Shown: piece by piece, positions 18,717-27,810 of the stretch
Position numbering within the stretch: the stretch's first letter is position 1
Layout: the number at the start of each line of letters is the position of its first letter
NCBI GenBank assembly: GCA_034435635.1
Contig: DAOTWY010000062.1
Location: 1-64,000, forward strand
DNA: 64,000 nt
Source of the DNA: DAOTWY01 sp003696565
GTDB taxonomy: Bacteria; Chloroflexota; Anaerolineae; Aggregatilineales; Phototrophicaceae
Direction of reading: 5' to 3'
Translations under genes and position numbers: made by a program
Notes under the pieces: model-generated
What the model was told of the DNA's origin: nothing
The model's input: the letters and a program-made list of their open reading frames with translations, nothing else
The model's database searches: none

Positions 18717-19496
18717 TTAACTATCCCGCCAATGTGCCACCGGAAAACCTTGCTCTGTAAACGTGATTTCCAAATCATCCACCGCCAAATAGCTAATCGG
18801 CAAAGCATATAAATTCAGCATATTTTCTGCTGAAGAAAAATCCGGTGGAGAATCTGACCAGGTTACGAGTGCCAGTTGAATTTGTTTTTCTGCGAATGCT
18901 TGGGCGATTTCCGAATGAGATAAATTAACCAACCGCGTGTGGATATTAACAGCGGCAAGTTGTGCCTGAATGATTTCTGCACCAGGAACAAACGTCACTC
19001 CCATCGCCATGCCTAGCCCGTCCGGTTTACCCAAGTTAGCGAGCGTGTTTAACAACATATCTGGCGGAACGTGAAGGTTCTCTAATACCATCGAGCCAGG
19101 AATAGCCAAATTGGTCACAACCGCCCCTGGATCAACAGCTTGAAAAATGACCATTATAAGATCAGACGAAATAGCGAGTGGATCAACAATCAACGTAACA
19201 TTAGCTGGCTGCGGAGCCTGCTGCCAGCCATCTAGTAAACCATATGCTGCGATTAAATCAAACCTCCCCCCTAAATCCGCCGGGTCAACTGCTTCTGTCA
19301 TCACAATCATTGATGAAGCATTTGGCATCCAGCCAGCTGTGTTAACGTCTAAACCATATCGAACAGCAGGGATAGCGGTAGGGGCAAGGGTTGGTTCTGG
19401 TGTAGGTGGCAAATCAACAGGGAACGGGGTCGGCTCTGCTTCACACGCTGCCAAAATTAACACACAAATCAGTATCAACGGAATTTGTTTATACAT
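18717..19496 (-). CDS. Lipoprotein, possibly solute-binding-like
   Basis: A 259-residue protein with a clear lipoprotein signal: hydrophobic residues then the lipobox LILAAC with Cys at about residue 18, followed by a Pro/Thr-rich tether (PFPVDLPPTPEPTLAPT). The body is unrecognised with confidence. Phrases such as IIQAQLAAVNIHTRLVNL resemble the second lobe of family 5 solute-binding proteins, where a peptide- or nickel-binding protein has QLAxIGI-type motifs, but the chain is only half the usual length. It is probably tethered outside the membrane. It starts 3 bp after the stop of the small membrane protein upstream on the minus strand, so the two are likely co-transcribed. Confidence 0.6.
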   Translation of the reverse strand: MYKQIPLILICVLILAACEAEPTPFPVDLPPTPEPTLAPTAIPAVRYGLDVNTAGWMPNASSMIVMTEAVDPADLGGRFDLIAAYGLLDGWQQAPQPANVTLIVDPLAISSDLIMVIFQAVDPGAVVTNLAIPGSMVLENLHVPPDMLLNTLANLGKPDGLGMAMGVTFVPGAEIIQAQLAAVNIHTRLVNLSHSEIAQAFAEKQIQLALVTWSDSPPDFSSAENMLNLYALPISYLAVDDLEITFTEQGFPVAHWRDS

Positions 19497-19499
19497 CGG

Positions 19500-19889
19500 C
19501 TAAAAATCAATCCAAGGACCAACCAATCCACGATCTGCCATACTGATTCCAACCGAGGCATTAAAGAAGGCTAAAATAGCAAACGCCACCCCCGCCGCGC
19601 GGTCATCCCGTCCGCGCAACATACTAAATAACCCTGGCATAATCACCAACAAAAACAGCATATACAAAAAATATAACGTCAGTCGTCCATCTTTTGGGCG
19701 TAAGCCGCTTAATGCCAAAACCACCCCCATCAACAATGTCCCGGCAATCAGGATAGTATATGTGGCAACTGCTCCCCAAAAATTGCCGGAAATAGACTTG
19801 CCTTGTGCAGCAGAAACCGCCGCCCAAACCCCCAAAAAGATTGAGTAGATAATTTGCATATTAAATAGAATACCGTGAATATCTGACAT
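19500..19889 (-). CDS. Small four-helix membrane protein, unknown function
   Basis: A 129-residue protein with about four hydrophobic helices (near 10-26, 36-58, 67-85, 100-118). The ATG at 19889 (MSDIHG) is preferred to an upstream in-frame start because GGAGG lies seven bases before it. No conserved active-site motif is visible. It is the promoter-proximal gene of a two-gene unit with the lipoprotein downstream. Base composition and gene style match the neighbours. I do not recognise the family. Confidence 0.6.
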   Translation of the reverse strand: MSDIHGILFNMQIIYSIFLGVWAAVSAAQGKSISGNFWGAVATYTILIAGTLLMGVVLALSGLRPKDGRLTLYFLYMLFLLVIMPGLFSMLRGRDDRAAGVAFAILAFFNASVGISMADRGLVGPWIDF

Positions 19890-20081
19890 AATCGCCTCCA
19901 TTAGGAACTCATGGATTATAGTGCTGTTTTGGCGGCATTCAACGATGAAAGTGCTTTTATCAACCGGCTATTATTATCCAAATGATCCATCCGCCTATGA
20001 AATATTACAAAAGTGTGATACGCCTTTGCCGTGTTCAATGTTATCATGACGCTACATCATTTTTTTGAAAGTGTAACGACT

Positions 20082-20429
20082 ATGGCATTTCATATTCAAC
20101 AAGAGGAACGTGTTTTACTACTTGCACTCTTTGGTGAAATCAATGTCGATGAAGTCCAGACCATTCTAAAAACACTATCCGAAATAAATTTAAGTGATAC
20201 AACCTATTGTGTGATTGATTGTCGAGAAGCAGTGATGGTATATACAGACATCGCCAGTAGTGTTAAGCTGCTCAAGCAAGCAAACCATTGTGGGATCAAG
20301 TTCGTGTTGGTTGGCATCAGCCAGTGGGTCAATGTAGCGCGCTCAATGTTAGTTAGTGACGATTATGTACCACTGTTCCACACCTTGGCAGATGCCCTAC
20401 AATATACTCAATCCAGCATCAGTGGATAA
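20082..20429 (+). CDS. STAS/SpoIIAA-like small protein
   Basis: A 115-residue alpha/beta protein starting MAFHIQQEERVLLLALFGEIN, which has the beginning of STAS-like domains. The strand TTYCVIDCREAVMVY and the following helix VKLLKQANHCGIKFVLVG fit the same fold. The usual phosphorylated Ser in a DxS motif is not obvious, although DIASS occurs near the expected place, so it may bind a partner without classic anti-sigma-factor signalling. The frame is open 17 codons further upstream, but the ATG at 20082 fits the domain start. It stands alone, and no anti-sigma kinase gene lies nearby. The 19890-20081 gap upstream holds no recognised motif. Confidence 0.55.
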   Translation: MAFHIQQEERVLLLALFGEINVDEVQTILKTLSEINLSDTTYCVIDCREAVMVYTDIASSVKLLKQANHCGIKFVLVGISQWVNVARSMLVSDDYVPLFHTLADALQYTQSSISG

Positions 20430-20459
20430 TATTACAACTCAACTGAGTAACTATTAAGA

Positions 20460-20487
20460 CAGGGGTAGATCAACACATCCACCCCTG
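20460..20487. terminator. Hairpin between convergent genes
   Basis: Arms 20460-20470 and 20477-20487 pair over 11 positions with one mismatch around a six-base loop. It lies between the STAS-like gene and the end of recG, and may stop transcription from both sides. Confidence 0.6.
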
Positions 20488-20495
20488 ATAGAAAT

Positions 20496-23090
20496 TTAAC
20501 TCACGTCTGTATTTTCGTTATAGAGCATATCGACACGCTCTTTTAACAGCGGATAACGTGTTAAATCTGGCGATTCAACATAAATCGTCTTGGCTTCTTG
20601 CTGAGCTAATGCGACTAAGTCCGGCTGCATCATCTCAGTGATTTGCAATGTATTACGTCCGCTCTGCCGTGTGCCAATCAAATCCCCAGCACCGCGCATC
20701 TTCCAATCAATCTCAGCTAATTTAAAGCCGTCATTGGTGGATTCCATTGCTTGTAGGCGTTCCATCGCTTCTGGCGTGTCTTTATCTGGAATGAGTAAGC
20801 AATATGAGGGGAAACCGCCACGTCCTACACGCCCTCGGAACTGATGTAACGATGCCAAACCAAAGCGATTTGCCCCTTCAATAACAATCACTGTCGCATT
20901 CGGCACATCAACCCCAACTTCTGCAACCGATGTTGTAACCAGAATATCAAATTCATGATTAGCAAAAGATGCCATGATGTCATCTTTTTCAGACGGCTTC
21001 ATTTTGCCATGTAATAGCCCTACCCGATGCCGGAAAAAGACTTTACACAGTTGTTCATAGGCTTCAACAGCGGATTCAGCCTCAATCTTGTCCGATGCTT
21101 CTACAAGCGGGTACACCACAAACGCCTGTCGTCCCTGCTCAATTTGTGATTCAATAAAGCTATAAATCCGCTCGCGCTCAATTGGCAAGACAATACGTGT
21201 TTGGATAGGAATGCGCCCGGGCGGCATTTCATCGATGATGCTTAAATCTAGGTCTGCATACAGAGTCAACGCCAAAGTGCGCGGGATTGGTGTAGCAGTC
21301 ATCACCAGCAAATGCGGGTTCATGCCTTTATTACGTAACTTGCCACGTTGTTCCACACCAAAGCGATGCTGTTCATCAATAATCGCCAACGCTAAATCAT
21401 GAAATTCCACACCTTCTTGAATCAGCGCGTGTGTCCCAATAATCATATCAATTGACCCATCACGAATCCCTTGGTATACCGCGTCTCGTTCCGCACTGGA
21501 AAGTGAACCGGTCAATAGGGCGATAGTCGGCTTGGTTTCACTAGGGAAGTTTTCTAGCGTGCGGGTGATATTACGATAGTGCTGCTCGGCTAAAATACCG
21601 GTCGGTACCATCAAGGCAGATTGCTTCCCCTGGCTGAACGCCATCGCCATCGCCGTAATTGCCACCGCCGTCTTGCCTGACCCCACATCCCCTTGTAGCA
21701 GGCGATTCATCGGTATAGATTGGGTAATATCTTGCCGAATATCAGCAATCGCGCGTTTTTGGGCACCGGTTAATTCATAAGGAAAAACGGATGACAAGAA
21801 TGTCTCCATAAAATCGTCACTGATTTGTAGGGGGTGGGCAGGGACAGATTGCCACTCACGCCGGTTTGCCATAATTGAAAGTTGTAACAACAACAATTGA
21901 TCAAAGACATACCGCCGGCGGGCATGATACAAATGATCGGAACCTTCTGGGAAATGCAAATTTTTAATAGCCCAACCCAAATCCCCTAACTCAGCACGAG
22001 CAAGCGTGGCTTCTGGCATATAATCCGGCAGTTTATCCGCCCAATAATTCACAACCTCTTGCATTAACGTGCGCATCCGCCGCGCTGTCAATCCTTCAGT
22101 TAAGGGATACACAGGCACAATCCCAACGGCTTGCAAATTGCGCGTATCCAGTTCTTCCCATTCTGGATTATTGATCTGCAATCGGTTACGGAAAATGCTT
22201 GTTTTGCCATTGATGACTAATTGCTTACCAACACGGATAACACGTGAGAGATAATGCTGCCCAAAGAATGTAACAGAGATCACGCCGCTACCATCGTCCA
22301 ACTCCATATAAAAATCTTTGCGCCGCCCCTGTTTTGCCTCACGGATTTGCACATAACGCACTGTGCCGATCACCGTTACCAACTGATCAGGTTGTAGCTG
22401 ACTAATATAGCTTAACTTAGAGTAGTCATCATAACGGCGAGGCAGTAAAAACAGCAAGTCATTAATACGCTCAACCCCAAGCCGACCTAACGCTTTCACC
22501 ATTCGTGGACCCACGCCCTTCATCTTGCTGATGTGAGCGTTTAAGCCACGCATAATATCCCGCGCTTCATTTTCATCTAAGGATGGACGCGGGCGGCGCG
22601 GCGGATGCACAAGGCGCGGCTCCGGCGGTAAATCAGTCCCACTGGGGCGATAATCCTCCCCCCCTATAAACTCATCGTCCGTGCCATAGAACTCATTATT
22701 AGTTTGCTCAAGATTGTCATTGGATGATGAGGGTTTACTTTTTGCTGGTTTGGGCACAGTATTTTTTAACTGACGTGGTTTAGGGTCTTGGTATTCATTC
22801 AGTTTTTTAGCATATTCTGGTGCTGGTTCAACCCGCCCCATAATGCGATCCATCATATATGTAATCCGGTCATGCCGTTCATTACGATTTTGAATATCAC
22901 CATAGGACTGCATCAAATCAGCGAGTTCATCCACCAGAATATGATGTTCTGGGCGGCGGGCTTGTTCCCGTGCTTGTTGAACCCAATTTCTACTATAAGC
23001 TTCCAATCCGCCAATCACAGCGTTATTTTTATATCCCGTATCACGTTCTAACTTTAAAATCTTAATCAATGTCTCAAGTGCTGATGGCAT
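20496..23090 (-). CDS. recG: ATP-dependent DNA helicase RecG
   Basis: RecG remodels stalled replication forks and branch-migrates Holliday junctions. The 864-residue protein is about 170 residues longer than typical RecG because of an N-terminal extension with charged and low-complexity sequence. The wedge/OB domain follows (VKALGRLGVERINDLLFLLPRRYDDYS near 215, QLVTVIGTVRYVQ). Helicase motif I LLQGDVGSGKTA is near 460, motif II is the RecG-type DEQHRFGVEQR, and later motifs include TATPIPRTLALTLYADLD and HQFRGRVGRGGFPSYCLL. The ATG at 23090 was preferred to 23123 because of a GGAAAG just upstream. It overlaps the end of the FakB-like gene by 17 bp, so it belongs to the fakA-fakB-fakB-recG operon. 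Confidence 0.96.
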   Translation of the reverse strand: MPSALETLIKILKLERDTGYKNNAVIGGLEAYSRNWVQQAREQARRPEHHILVDELADLMQSYGDIQNRNERHDRITYMMDRIMGRVEPAPEYAKKLNEYQDPKPRQLKNTVPKPAKSKPSSSNDNLEQTNNEFYGTDDEFIGGEDYRPSGTDLPPEPRLVHPPRRPRPSLDENEARDIMRGLNAHISKMKGVGPRMVKALGRLGVERINDLLFLLPRRYDDYSKLSYISQLQPDQLVTVIGTVRYVQIREAKQGRRKDFYMELDDGSGVISVTFFGQHYLSRVIRVGKQLVINGKTSIFRNRLQINNPEWEELDTRNLQAVGIVPVYPLTEGLTARRMRTLMQEVVNYWADKLPDYMPEATLARAELGDLGWAIKNLHFPEGSDHLYHARRRYVFDQLLLLQLSIMANRREWQSVPAHPLQISDDFMETFLSSVFPYELTGAQKRAIADIRQDITQSIPMNRLLQGDVGSGKTAVAITAMAMAFSQGKQSALMVPTGILAEQHYRNITRTLENFPSETKPTIALLTGSLSSAERDAVYQGIRDGSIDMIIGTHALIQEGVEFHDLALAIIDEQHRFGVEQRGKLRNKGMNPHLLVMTATPIPRTLALTLYADLDLSIIDEMPPGRIPIQTRIVLPIERERIYSFIESQIEQGRQAFVVYPLVEASDKIEAESAVEAYEQLCKVFFRHRVGLLHGKMKPSEKDDIMASFANHEFDILVTTSVAEVGVDVPNATVIVIEGANRFGLASLHQFRGRVGRGGFPSYCLLIPDKDTPEAMERLQAMESTNDGFKLAEIDWKMRGAGDLIGTRQSGRNTLQITEMMQPDLVALAQQEAKTIYVESPDLTRYPLLKERVDMLYNENTDVS

Positions 23091-23931
23091 CTTTCCAACC
23101 TTTTGTGATTCCCGCAAAGCCAACCGAGCCAGGACCGATATGCGTTCCTAATGCAGGACCAATCAAGCCGACAATCGTCTCGTCCGGCAAGATATCTGCC
23201 AAACGTTCTTTCAATGCGGCAAGACCGTCTTCATTGTTAATATGCAGAATAGCCATTTTATCATAGGGTGCGTTTTCTTGGGCGAGTTCTGCAAGTTTAT
23301 CAAGCGCGCGCTTAAAACTCCTCACACGGGCAATCGATTCGACATTCCCGCGTTCCACATGGACCACTGGCTTAATATTCAGGAGCGTGCCGATGCTCGC
23401 CGCCGCCCAGCCCACACGTCCGCTGCGCCGCAAATAAGCTAAGTCATTAATTCCGGCATAGACCTGCTGTGTGCGCTGAATATATTCAATGGCTGCGAGT
23501 GTTTTTTGTAGATCACCGGTTTCCGCGGCGACTTCTGCCCCAGCAAGCACTTGCCAGCCAATTCCAATGCTCAACTGCCCACTGTCAATCAGTGTGACAT
23601 GATCTTGTGGTAAATGTGCCGAACCAAGCCGGAAGGCATTATGAATACCACTCAAATGCGCCGGTGTTGTAATCATCACCAAATGATCGGCATCTTGATA
23701 AGCGCGGTCAATAAATTCACGCGCAAAATCCGGTGACATAGCCGATGTAGTCGGTACATCTTCTAATGTCCCTAAAATTTGATAATACTCCTCACGTATC
23801 AATTCCACGCCGTCATCAGCGTAGCTGTTGCCACCATAATTGACAAAACACGGAATAACTGTAATATCCCATTTTTCCACAAGATGCGGTGGAATATCTG
23901 CCACGCTGTCAGTCACAAATTTAATCTTCAT
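23074..23931 (-). CDS. DegV-family fatty-acid-binding protein (FakB-like)
   Basis: A 285-residue DegV protein. The opening MKIKFVTDSVADIPPHLVEK is typical, as are DVPTTSAMSPDFAREF near 60-75, a Thr/Ser-rich MITTPAHLSG loop, and a C-terminal GLIGPALGTHIGPGSVG block that binds the fatty-acid carboxylate in known structures. FakB proteins hold an acyl chain so that FakA can phosphorylate it. The ATG at 23931 has GGGAG eight bases upstream, and the gene overlaps the upstream paralogue by about 11 bp. Because a FakA gene heads this operon, the assignment is stronger than DegV membership alone would be. Two FakB paralogues usually differ in acyl-chain preference, which cannot be read from sequence here. 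Confidence 0.9.
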   Translation of the reverse strand: MKIKFVTDSVADIPPHLVEKWDITVIPCFVNYGGNSYADDGVELIREEYYQILGTLEDVPTTSAMSPDFAREFIDRAYQDADHLVMITTPAHLSGIHNAFRLGSAHLPQDHVTLIDSGQLSIGIGWQVLAGAEVAAETGDLQKTLAAIEYIQRTQQVYAGINDLAYLRRSGRVGWAAASIGTLLNIKPVVHVERGNVESIARVRSFKRALDKLAELAQENAPYDKMAILHINNEDGLAALKERLADILPDETIVGLIGPALGTHIGPGSVGFAGITKGWKDAIST

Positions 23932-24799
23932 CGTCATAACTCCCACCCAGGTAATCACTTGGCTTCTCTAAAATAACAACACCCGTTGCATCTGCACCAA
24001 TTAATGCCCCAAGTGAGGCATGATAAACTCCATAATCGAATGTCATCCCAGGGAATTCCACCGCCAGGCGTTCCTGCAAGAGGCGTGTTTGCTCAGTGAT
24101 GGTATGACGCGGTTGTAAGATTACCGCTTGCTCAATTTCAGTGAACTCAATGACAAATTCAACCAACCGTTCAATGGCTTGAATCCGGCTTCGTACTTTT
24201 TCAACCAGGCGTAACCGCCCTTCCTCCACTGCCAAAAACGGCTTAATCCCTAACAGATTACCCAAGATAGCATGAGCGGGTGACATAATGCGGTTTTGAT
24301 GAAGATACCCCACACTTTCCACATAATACATGGCATAAATGCGTTCCGTAATACCACGCAACCGCCAGATAATTTCGTCCGGGTCAACCCCGTCATCGGC
24401 TTGTTGTAATGCGGCAGAAATCAACATCCCCTGAGACGCGCAAATCGTCTGTGAATCAAACACCAGAATTTTACTATGCCCAACTTGTTGCGCTGCCGCC
24501 CGTGCATTTTGCCAGCTTGTCAAAATCTCACGCGAGGTATGAATCGAAATGATCGCATCATAATGTTGCGCGAGTTTGCTGTAAACTGCAACATAGTCTT
24601 TGACGCTTGGGGGGAACAAGCGAGGTGCTGTCGTTTGTTTGCCCATAATTTGGTGGGCATCTTCCGCACTAATGTCGATCCCTTCCCGATAAGTCTGCCC
24701 ACCTAATTCCAACACATGAGGGACAATCGTCACCCGTGTTGCATCAGCCGGATTGACAAAACAGGCAGAGCTATCTGTGACAATATGAATCGTCGTCAT
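23921..24799 (-). CDS. DegV-family fatty-acid-binding protein (FakB-like), second copy
   Basis: A 292-residue DegV protein beginning MTTIHIVTDSSACFVNP, with GQTYREGIDISAEDAHQIM, the conserved PPSVKDYVAVYSKLAQHYD region, HTSREILTSWQNARAAAQQ and a closing GVYHASLGALIGADATG. In family terms it should deliver fatty acid to FakA for acyl-phosphate formation. It differs clearly from the next copy (for example the Thr-Thr before SAMSP in the other is replaced by LFPPS), consistent with separate substrates. It lies 45 bp after fakA and overlaps the next gene, so all are probably on one transcript. Confidence 0.9.
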   Translation of the reverse strand: MTTIHIVTDSSACFVNPADATRVTIVPHVLELGGQTYREGIDISAEDAHQIMGKQTTAPRLFPPSVKDYVAVYSKLAQHYDAIISIHTSREILTSWQNARAAAQQVGHSKILVFDSQTICASQGMLISAALQQADDGVDPDEIIWRLRGITERIYAMYYVESVGYLHQNRIMSPAHAILGNLLGIKPFLAVEEGRLRLVEKVRSRIQAIERLVEFVIEFTEIEQAVILQPRHTITEQTRLLQERLAVEFPGMTFDYGVYHASLGALIGADATGVVILEKPSDYLGGSYDDED

Positions 24800-24844
24800 A
24801 AATTCATCTCATCCATGCGCACGCTTTATAAACATATTGTAACG

Positions 24845-26500
24845 TCACTCAACGCTGATGAGATAGGGGTAAAGTGGTTGTCCACCATTAATCAAAACAA
24901 TCTCATGCTCAGAAAATTCATCTTGTAGCGTTTTCAACAGTACATCAGGTTGTTGGGCATCTTTTCCATAATACAGTGTGATCAATTCATGATTATCTAG
25001 ATCAGGGATTTTGCGTAACAACTGGCACACCGCATCAGCTTGGTTGGTTGCCACCACCATCAGCCGCCCGTTAATTAACCCAATAACATCTCCCTCTCGG
25101 ACGATTACACCATCCTCTGTTTCTGAATCGCGCGTGGCATTAGTGATTTCTCCACTGATAACATACGTTACCCAATCCTGCATCGCTTGTTGTAGTGTCT
25201 CTAAATCGCTAAGGCGATGGTCCATATATGCCAACATAGCACTAATACCCTGTGGGATGGTGGTTGTGGGGATAACCAACACATGCTTATTTGGCATGGA
25301 ATCAGCCGCTTGTTGTGCGGTTAGTACAATGTTTTTATTGTTTGGCAGCAGAATGATCTTATCATTTTCCAGCAGCTCCATCACATTAAGAAATTGCTCG
25401 GTGCTTGGGTTCATGGTTTGCCCGCCAGCAATAACATGCGCCGCGCCCATGTCATAAAACACTTTTTGTAATCCATCCCCGTTGGCAACAGCAATCACCG
25501 CTACCCCGTCCACCGGCTGGATTTTAACAACGCGCTGCTGAACAAATTGTTCATATTGGCGTTGCATATTTTCCACCACCACATCATCAATGCCATCGCA
25601 ATGAGCAATTGCATAGCTGATAGGTTCGCCAGGGTCATGGGTGTGTAAATGGACTTTTATGAGTGTCTCATCCCCAACCACCAACACATCCCACCCCATC
25701 GCATTAAAATCCGCCCGAATAGCAGCAACATCCATAGCCTGCCCGTACATCAAAAACTGCACATCATAACCATAACCAGCCTCATCAATTGGCTGAAGTT
25801 CGTCCTGCCAATCAGCCTCTGTTACTTGATGATTATCATGATGATTATCAGAAAATATAACGGGCATACCGGCAATACTGCGGGACATGCCTTCCAAAAT
25901 AAAGACTAAACCCTGTCCACCGGAATCCAACACACCCGTTTTTTTGAGAACAGGTAGTTTTTCTGGGGTATGCTGGAGGGATTCTCGCGCGGCATCAATT
26001 AACACATCCAAAGCAGCACAAAGGTCATCTGGTTGATCGTTAACAAATGCGCTAAGTGCTTCACTGGCTTCTCTTGCAACTGTGAGTATCGTCCCTTCTT
26101 GTGGTGATGCCACCGCCTGATAAGCACATGACACAGCTGCCTGGCAAGCCGCAGCAAAGTCTTTTGAATCAAAAGCGTATTTATCCTGAATAGTTTCCGC
26201 AAAGCCACGTATTAATTGGGATAAAATCACGCCAGAATTTCCGCGCGCACCACGCAATGCACCATCTTTGATATGCATGGCAAGCTTACCTGCATGTGGT
26301 TCATCAATATGCCGAATGTTATCCACAGCTTTTTTCAATGTCAGCCGCATATTTGTCCCTGTATCACCATCCGGCACCGGAAAGACATTCATCGCGTTGA
26401 CAGTTTTTTCATGGTGTTCTAACCAGGCAAGACCTGCCTCAAATAACCATTTTAGGATATAACCATCACATATACGGGTTGTTGTTTCTGTTATCATCAT
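24845..26500 (-). CDS. fakA: Fatty acid kinase subunit FakA (DhaL/YloV-like)
   Basis: A 551-residue protein. The N-terminal DhaL-type ATP-binding domain (about 1-200) has NVFPVPDGDTGTNMRLT near residues 39-55, which holds the Mg-ATP-binding Asp residues, and GARGNSGVILSQLIRG near 88. The middle and C-terminal parts (VQFLMYG..., HLHTHDPGEPISYA, LPNNKNIVLTAQQAA) match YloV/FakA rather than dihydroxyacetone kinase. FakA phosphorylates fatty acids bound to FakB, and the acyl phosphate enters phospholipid synthesis through PlsX/PlsY. Here it leads an operon with two FakB genes and recG; a yloV-recG neighbourhood is also known from Firmicutes. The first Met and the second are both possible starts. 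Confidence 0.92.
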   Translation of the reverse strand: MMITETTTRICDGYILKWLFEAGLAWLEHHEKTVNAMNVFPVPDGDTGTNMRLTLKKAVDNIRHIDEPHAGKLAMHIKDGALRGARGNSGVILSQLIRGFAETIQDKYAFDSKDFAAACQAAVSCAYQAVASPQEGTILTVAREASEALSAFVNDQPDDLCAALDVLIDAARESLQHTPEKLPVLKKTGVLDSGGQGLVFILEGMSRSIAGMPVIFSDNHHDNHQVTEADWQDELQPIDEAGYGYDVQFLMYGQAMDVAAIRADFNAMGWDVLVVGDETLIKVHLHTHDPGEPISYAIAHCDGIDDVVVENMQRQYEQFVQQRVVKIQPVDGVAVIAVANGDGLQKVFYDMGAAHVIAGGQTMNPSTEQFLNVMELLENDKIILLPNNKNIVLTAQQAADSMPNKHVLVIPTTTIPQGISAMLAYMDHRLSDLETLQQAMQDWVTYVISGEITNATRDSETEDGVIVREGDVIGLINGRLMVVATNQADAVCQLLRKIPDLDNHELITLYYGKDAQQPDVLLKTLQDEFSEHEIVLINGGQPLYPYLISVE

Positions 26501-26619
26501 AAAATCTCTTTAATCATCACTATCAGGTGCAGGCATTAAATACAACACTAAGCCTATCAGAAAGACGCGCCTGTATGATAAAACAGTCACATTTGCATTG
26601 CCTTAAACTGGAGACTTTT

Positions 26620-27810
26620 ATGGCATATATCATTGCCTATTTTACGGCGTTTACCGTCTTTGGCATATCCATTTCTTCCGTTGGCCCCACGCTACCCGGT
26701 TTAGCTGCCCAACTCAGTGTGACACTGGGGGGGATCAGCTTTTTAGTTGCCTCGCGGTCAATCGGGCGTGTGGTTGGTACATTTGCCGGGCGTGGTGTGG
26801 ATCGCTTTCCAGGTAATCCGATCATCGCCGGCGCGCTTCTGGGTATTAGCTTGGCAATGATGCTAACCGCCGTTTTACCTGTTTTTTACCTGCTCATTCC
26901 GGTCTGGTTTTTGATGGGCTTTTCTGAGGGACTAATGGATGTAAGTGTCAATACCATGATGATTTGGGTACATAAAGAGAAAATTGGTGCATTACTCTTA
27001 GCAATGCACGCCTGCTTTGGGGTTGGGGCATTCCTAGCACCGGTCATTATTGCTCAAGTCACAGGAGATGGCATATTACCAGTTATGTCACCTTTTAATA
27101 TATTCCAGTTCCCCACACAGTTGGCAGCAGTTAGCCCGGCATATCTGGTTTTGGCGATGCTATATATCCCCGTTGTCCTGCTTGTTTTACGCCTACCAAG
27201 CCCCAAGCCACATAAAGTTGAAGCGGATGAAACTACACCTGTTCAATCTATCAATATGCGCTTGGTGCTGTTGTTGACTCTGTTCTTCACGATTTATGTC
27301 GCAGCGGAAGCCAGCATGAGCAATTGGATATTTGCCTACGCTTTGGGGCGCAACCTCACCACTCAAACCACTGGCATCTATTTAGTCTCTGTGTTTTGGG
27401 GAATGATTACAGTTGGGCGGTTGCTCGCCGTGCCCATTGCCGCACGCTTCCACCCGCGAACGATTTTACTAACCGCGCTGGTTGGAACATTTGCAAGCTT
27501 GCTTTTGATGACGATCTTCCCAAATTTGTTATGGGTTGGGGTATTTGGGATGGGGTTGTTCATGGCGGCTGTCTTCCCGACTACGATGGCATTTGCTGAG
27601 CAACGCCTGATGATTACCGGAAAGATCACCAGCACATTTTACATCGGTGCGGGGTTTGGAGCTATTATCTTCCCATGGTTGGTTGGGGTGAGCTTTGACC
27701 TAATTGGGGTAGAAATGTTGCTTGTGATTGAAGCAATTTTATTAACTGGATTGTTTGTTGTTTATCGGATGTTAACACGCCATGATGCGACTCTTTCGCC
27801 GCAAGCCTAA
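26620..27810 (+). CDS. Major facilitator superfamily transporter
   Basis: A 396-residue membrane protein with about 12 hydrophobic helices. The loop between helices 2 and 3 carries VGTFAGRGVDRFPGNP, a good match to the MFS GxxxDRxGRR-type motif. Residues ~150-180 (FGVGAFLAPVI) and the second half's GMITVGRLLAVPIAARFHPR repeat the pattern. The ATG at 26620 was chosen because GGAG lies six bases upstream; the frame is open 31 codons further 5' without a ribosome site. The closest well-known relatives are fucose-permease-like or uncharacterised MFS proteins; the substrate cannot be inferred. The next gene overlaps its end by 29 bp, suggesting coupled expression. Confidence 0.88.
   Translation: MAYIIAYFTAFTVFGISISSVGPTLPGLAAQLSVTLGGISFLVASRSIGRVVGTFAGRGVDRFPGNPIIAGALLGISLAMMLTAVLPVFYLLIPVWFLMGFSEGLMDVSVNTMMIWVHKEKIGALLLAMHACFGVGAFLAPVIIAQVTGDGILPVMSPFNIFQFPTQLAAVSPAYLVLAMLYIPVVLLVLRLPSPKPHKVEADETTPVQSINMRLVLLLTLFFTIYVAAEASMSNWIFAYALGRNLTTQTTGIYLVSVFWGMITVGRLLAVPIAARFHPRTILLTALVGTFASLLLMTIFPNLLWVGVFGMGLFMAAVFPTTMAFAEQRLMITGKITSTFYIGAGFGAIIFPWLVGVSFDLIGVEMLLVIEAILLTGLFVVYRMLTRHDATLSPQA

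Noticed and set aside
24845..26500. Dihydroxyacetone kinase L-subunit annotation for the DhaL-domain gene
   Set aside because: The chain continues far beyond DhaL, has the YloV/FakA C-terminal part, and is followed by two DegV genes. FakA fits better.
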